Below are positions 62,760-64,000 of a stretch of 64,000 bases of DNA, one piece after another (the first letter of the stretch is position 1; each line of letters begins with the position of its first letter). A model generated the notes under the pieces. The model was given only the letters and a program-made list of their open reading frames with translations. It had not been told where the DNA came from and did not search any database. The position numbers were made by a program, and so were the translations under genes. The DNA comes from Chamaelirium japonicum. Its lineage: Eukaryota > Streptophyta > Magnoliopsida > Liliales > Melanthiaceae. The stretch spans positions 36,017,335-36,081,334 of the forward strand of contig OX393549.1 in assembly GCA_947650365.1 (NCBI GenBank), given 5' to 3'.

Positions 62760-64000
62760 TGAAATGGTCTCATAAAATCGTGAAACCTTTGGTACCAAAC
62801 CTAAGAAGTTTGACGGGTCTAACTTCAAGAGGTGGCAAAACTAGGTGCGATTTTGGTTAATCACACTTGAGTTACTATCTGCCATAGGTGAAACTATACC
62901 AGGAATTTCCAATGGGTCTAACCAAGCTCGCCATATTCGAGCCTCTACTTTCCAACGTGACCCCGAACCAACTTCTGGTATTCCCACTAGGACCCCAGAA
63001 GAAATCAACTAACATGGTCTTTATAGGATCCTAGGGGCCCTATCTGATAGACTTTATGATGTCTATCATACTATCCGAAACCCTAAGGACCTATAGGATA
63101 CCTTAGAGCATAAGTATGACCTAGATGATATTGGAGTAAAGCATTTCAAAGCGTAAGACTTCAATAAGCTCAAGATGGTTGACTCCAAATCCATGAACGA
63201 TTAGATTCATGTGTTTGAGAATATAGTCCAACACCTGAAGACTAGTGGTTTCACTCTTGATGAAACCTTCCAAATAGCTTTCCTTATAGACAAACTATTT
63301 GCTTCTTAGTCAGAGTTTTTCAAGTATCTAAGTCATACCCAAGGTGACCTAACCCTAACTCAAGTTCTAAACTCAATTATAATTAAGGAGCAATACAAGC
63401 TTAGGAAAAAGGGATCATCTGAAACCAAACCCAAGGTGAACAATTTAGACCGTTAACCATCCAAGCCATTCCAGAAACCTAAGCATAAGTTCAAAAAAAA
63501 CCTTTCCACTCTAAGTCTAATAAGCCCTACACCAAGAAGCCTTAAACTAGCAACCATAACCCAAACCATCCCAAGGACCACAAGAAAGAAAGAGTGTGTT
63601 GCTGCTATGTCTGCGGTCGGACCAATCACATGGCCAACTAATCCTTCTACAAGAAGACAACACCGATCCAAATCCAAGAAGGAATGGTCCAAAACCGTCC
63701 AGTTCCCAAGTCAACATGGTGAATTTTTGAAGCCGGCTCATCTGGGACCGCTTTCAGGTATGCTCTTTTTACCCTTGAAGTCAACATGACCTTTCAAGCA
63801 TTTAATTGGTGGATTAACATAGGAGCTAGCATTTATGTTTGTTCTGATTAATCTTTATTTTTCACCTATTAGGTCTCAAGTGAAGGAGCTGTAAGTATGA
63901 TGAACAATGTTGAGGCTCGTGTGCTAGGGATAGGCCAGATCGACCTGAAGCTGACGTTAGAGAAGATCCTAACCTTGTGTAGAGTCCACTATGTTCTGGA
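62760..64000 (+). pseudogene. Copia gag and start of pol, second family copy, runs off the window
   Basis: Gag frame with many stops: KPKKFDGSNFKRWQN near 62,800, ILGALSDRLYDVYHTI near 63,030, DTLEHKYDLDDIGVKHF near 63,100, MVDSKSMND, LIDKLFAS near 63,290. The zinc knuckle CCYVCGRTNHMAN at about 63,600 retains both visible Cys and the His. The protease-like WWINIGASIYVCSD and GIGQIDLKLTLEKILTL follow. From 63,507 it aligns closely with 44,605-45,090, the truncated copia copy, so this shows what that copy lost. The stops indicate it is inactive. Confidence 0.82.

Overview
The window is nuclear DNA of a flowering plant. It carries three exons of a Sec1/Munc18-type (KEULE/SEC1) gene, an intact two-exon DUF1442 gene, a rearranged plant MAPK-kinase fragment, and plant-type hAT, CACTA, Ty3/gypsy, Ty1/copia and LINE copies. 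Very high GC in the DUF1442 and MKK coding sequence, against AT-rich surroundings, hints at a monocot, but that is inference. Most of the window is transposable-element DNA, much of it nested; few genes are cellular.

Layout. 1-7.4 kb: 5' end of a Sec1-family gene on the minus strand (exons 1-3, introns of 2.9 and 3.9 kb; the rest lies left of the window). 7.8-8.8 kb: two inverted copies of a hAT-type miniature element. 9.66-10.08 kb: a large inverted repeat. 10.1-11.25 kb: three dispersed copies of a repeat. 11.25-14.5 kb: a gypsy 5' LTR (1.9 kb, two internal minisatellites) and a decayed gag. 14.5-16.8 kb: probable copia LTR/leader on the minus strand. 16,836-34,144: one hAT element with a perfect 8-bp target duplication, its transposase gene split by a 13.3-kb CACTA element (18,691-31,983, TTA duplication). 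The CACTA element holds an apparently intact TNPA-type gene (PF03004), a damaged TNPD/TNP2 gene, and two large 181-bp satellite arrays in opposite orientation on either side of TNPA.

34.1-38.2 kb: MKK-derived pseudogene with an internally amplified exon, then CT-rich low-complexity DNA. 38.2-44.6 kb: a PIF/Harbinger-type MITE, other small repeats, long GA/CT tracts. 44.6-49.2 kb: 5'-truncated copia element with 3' LTR. 49.7-52.05 kb: 5'-truncated L1-type LINE on the minus strand. 53.19-53.94 kb: DUF1442 gene, apparently intact. 54.2-59.4 kb: a foldback element with arms of about 0.95 kb and a 3.3-kb core of short hairpin-forming repeats in blocks of alternating orientation, the least familiar object here. 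59.4-64 kb: copia leader/gag remnants and the start of a second copy of the 44.6-kb copia family.

The cellular genes show no functional link to each other. The connected story is transposon nesting: gypsy LTR into an older repeat, probable copia LTR beside the broken gypsy gag, hAT into that, and CACTA into the hAT gene.
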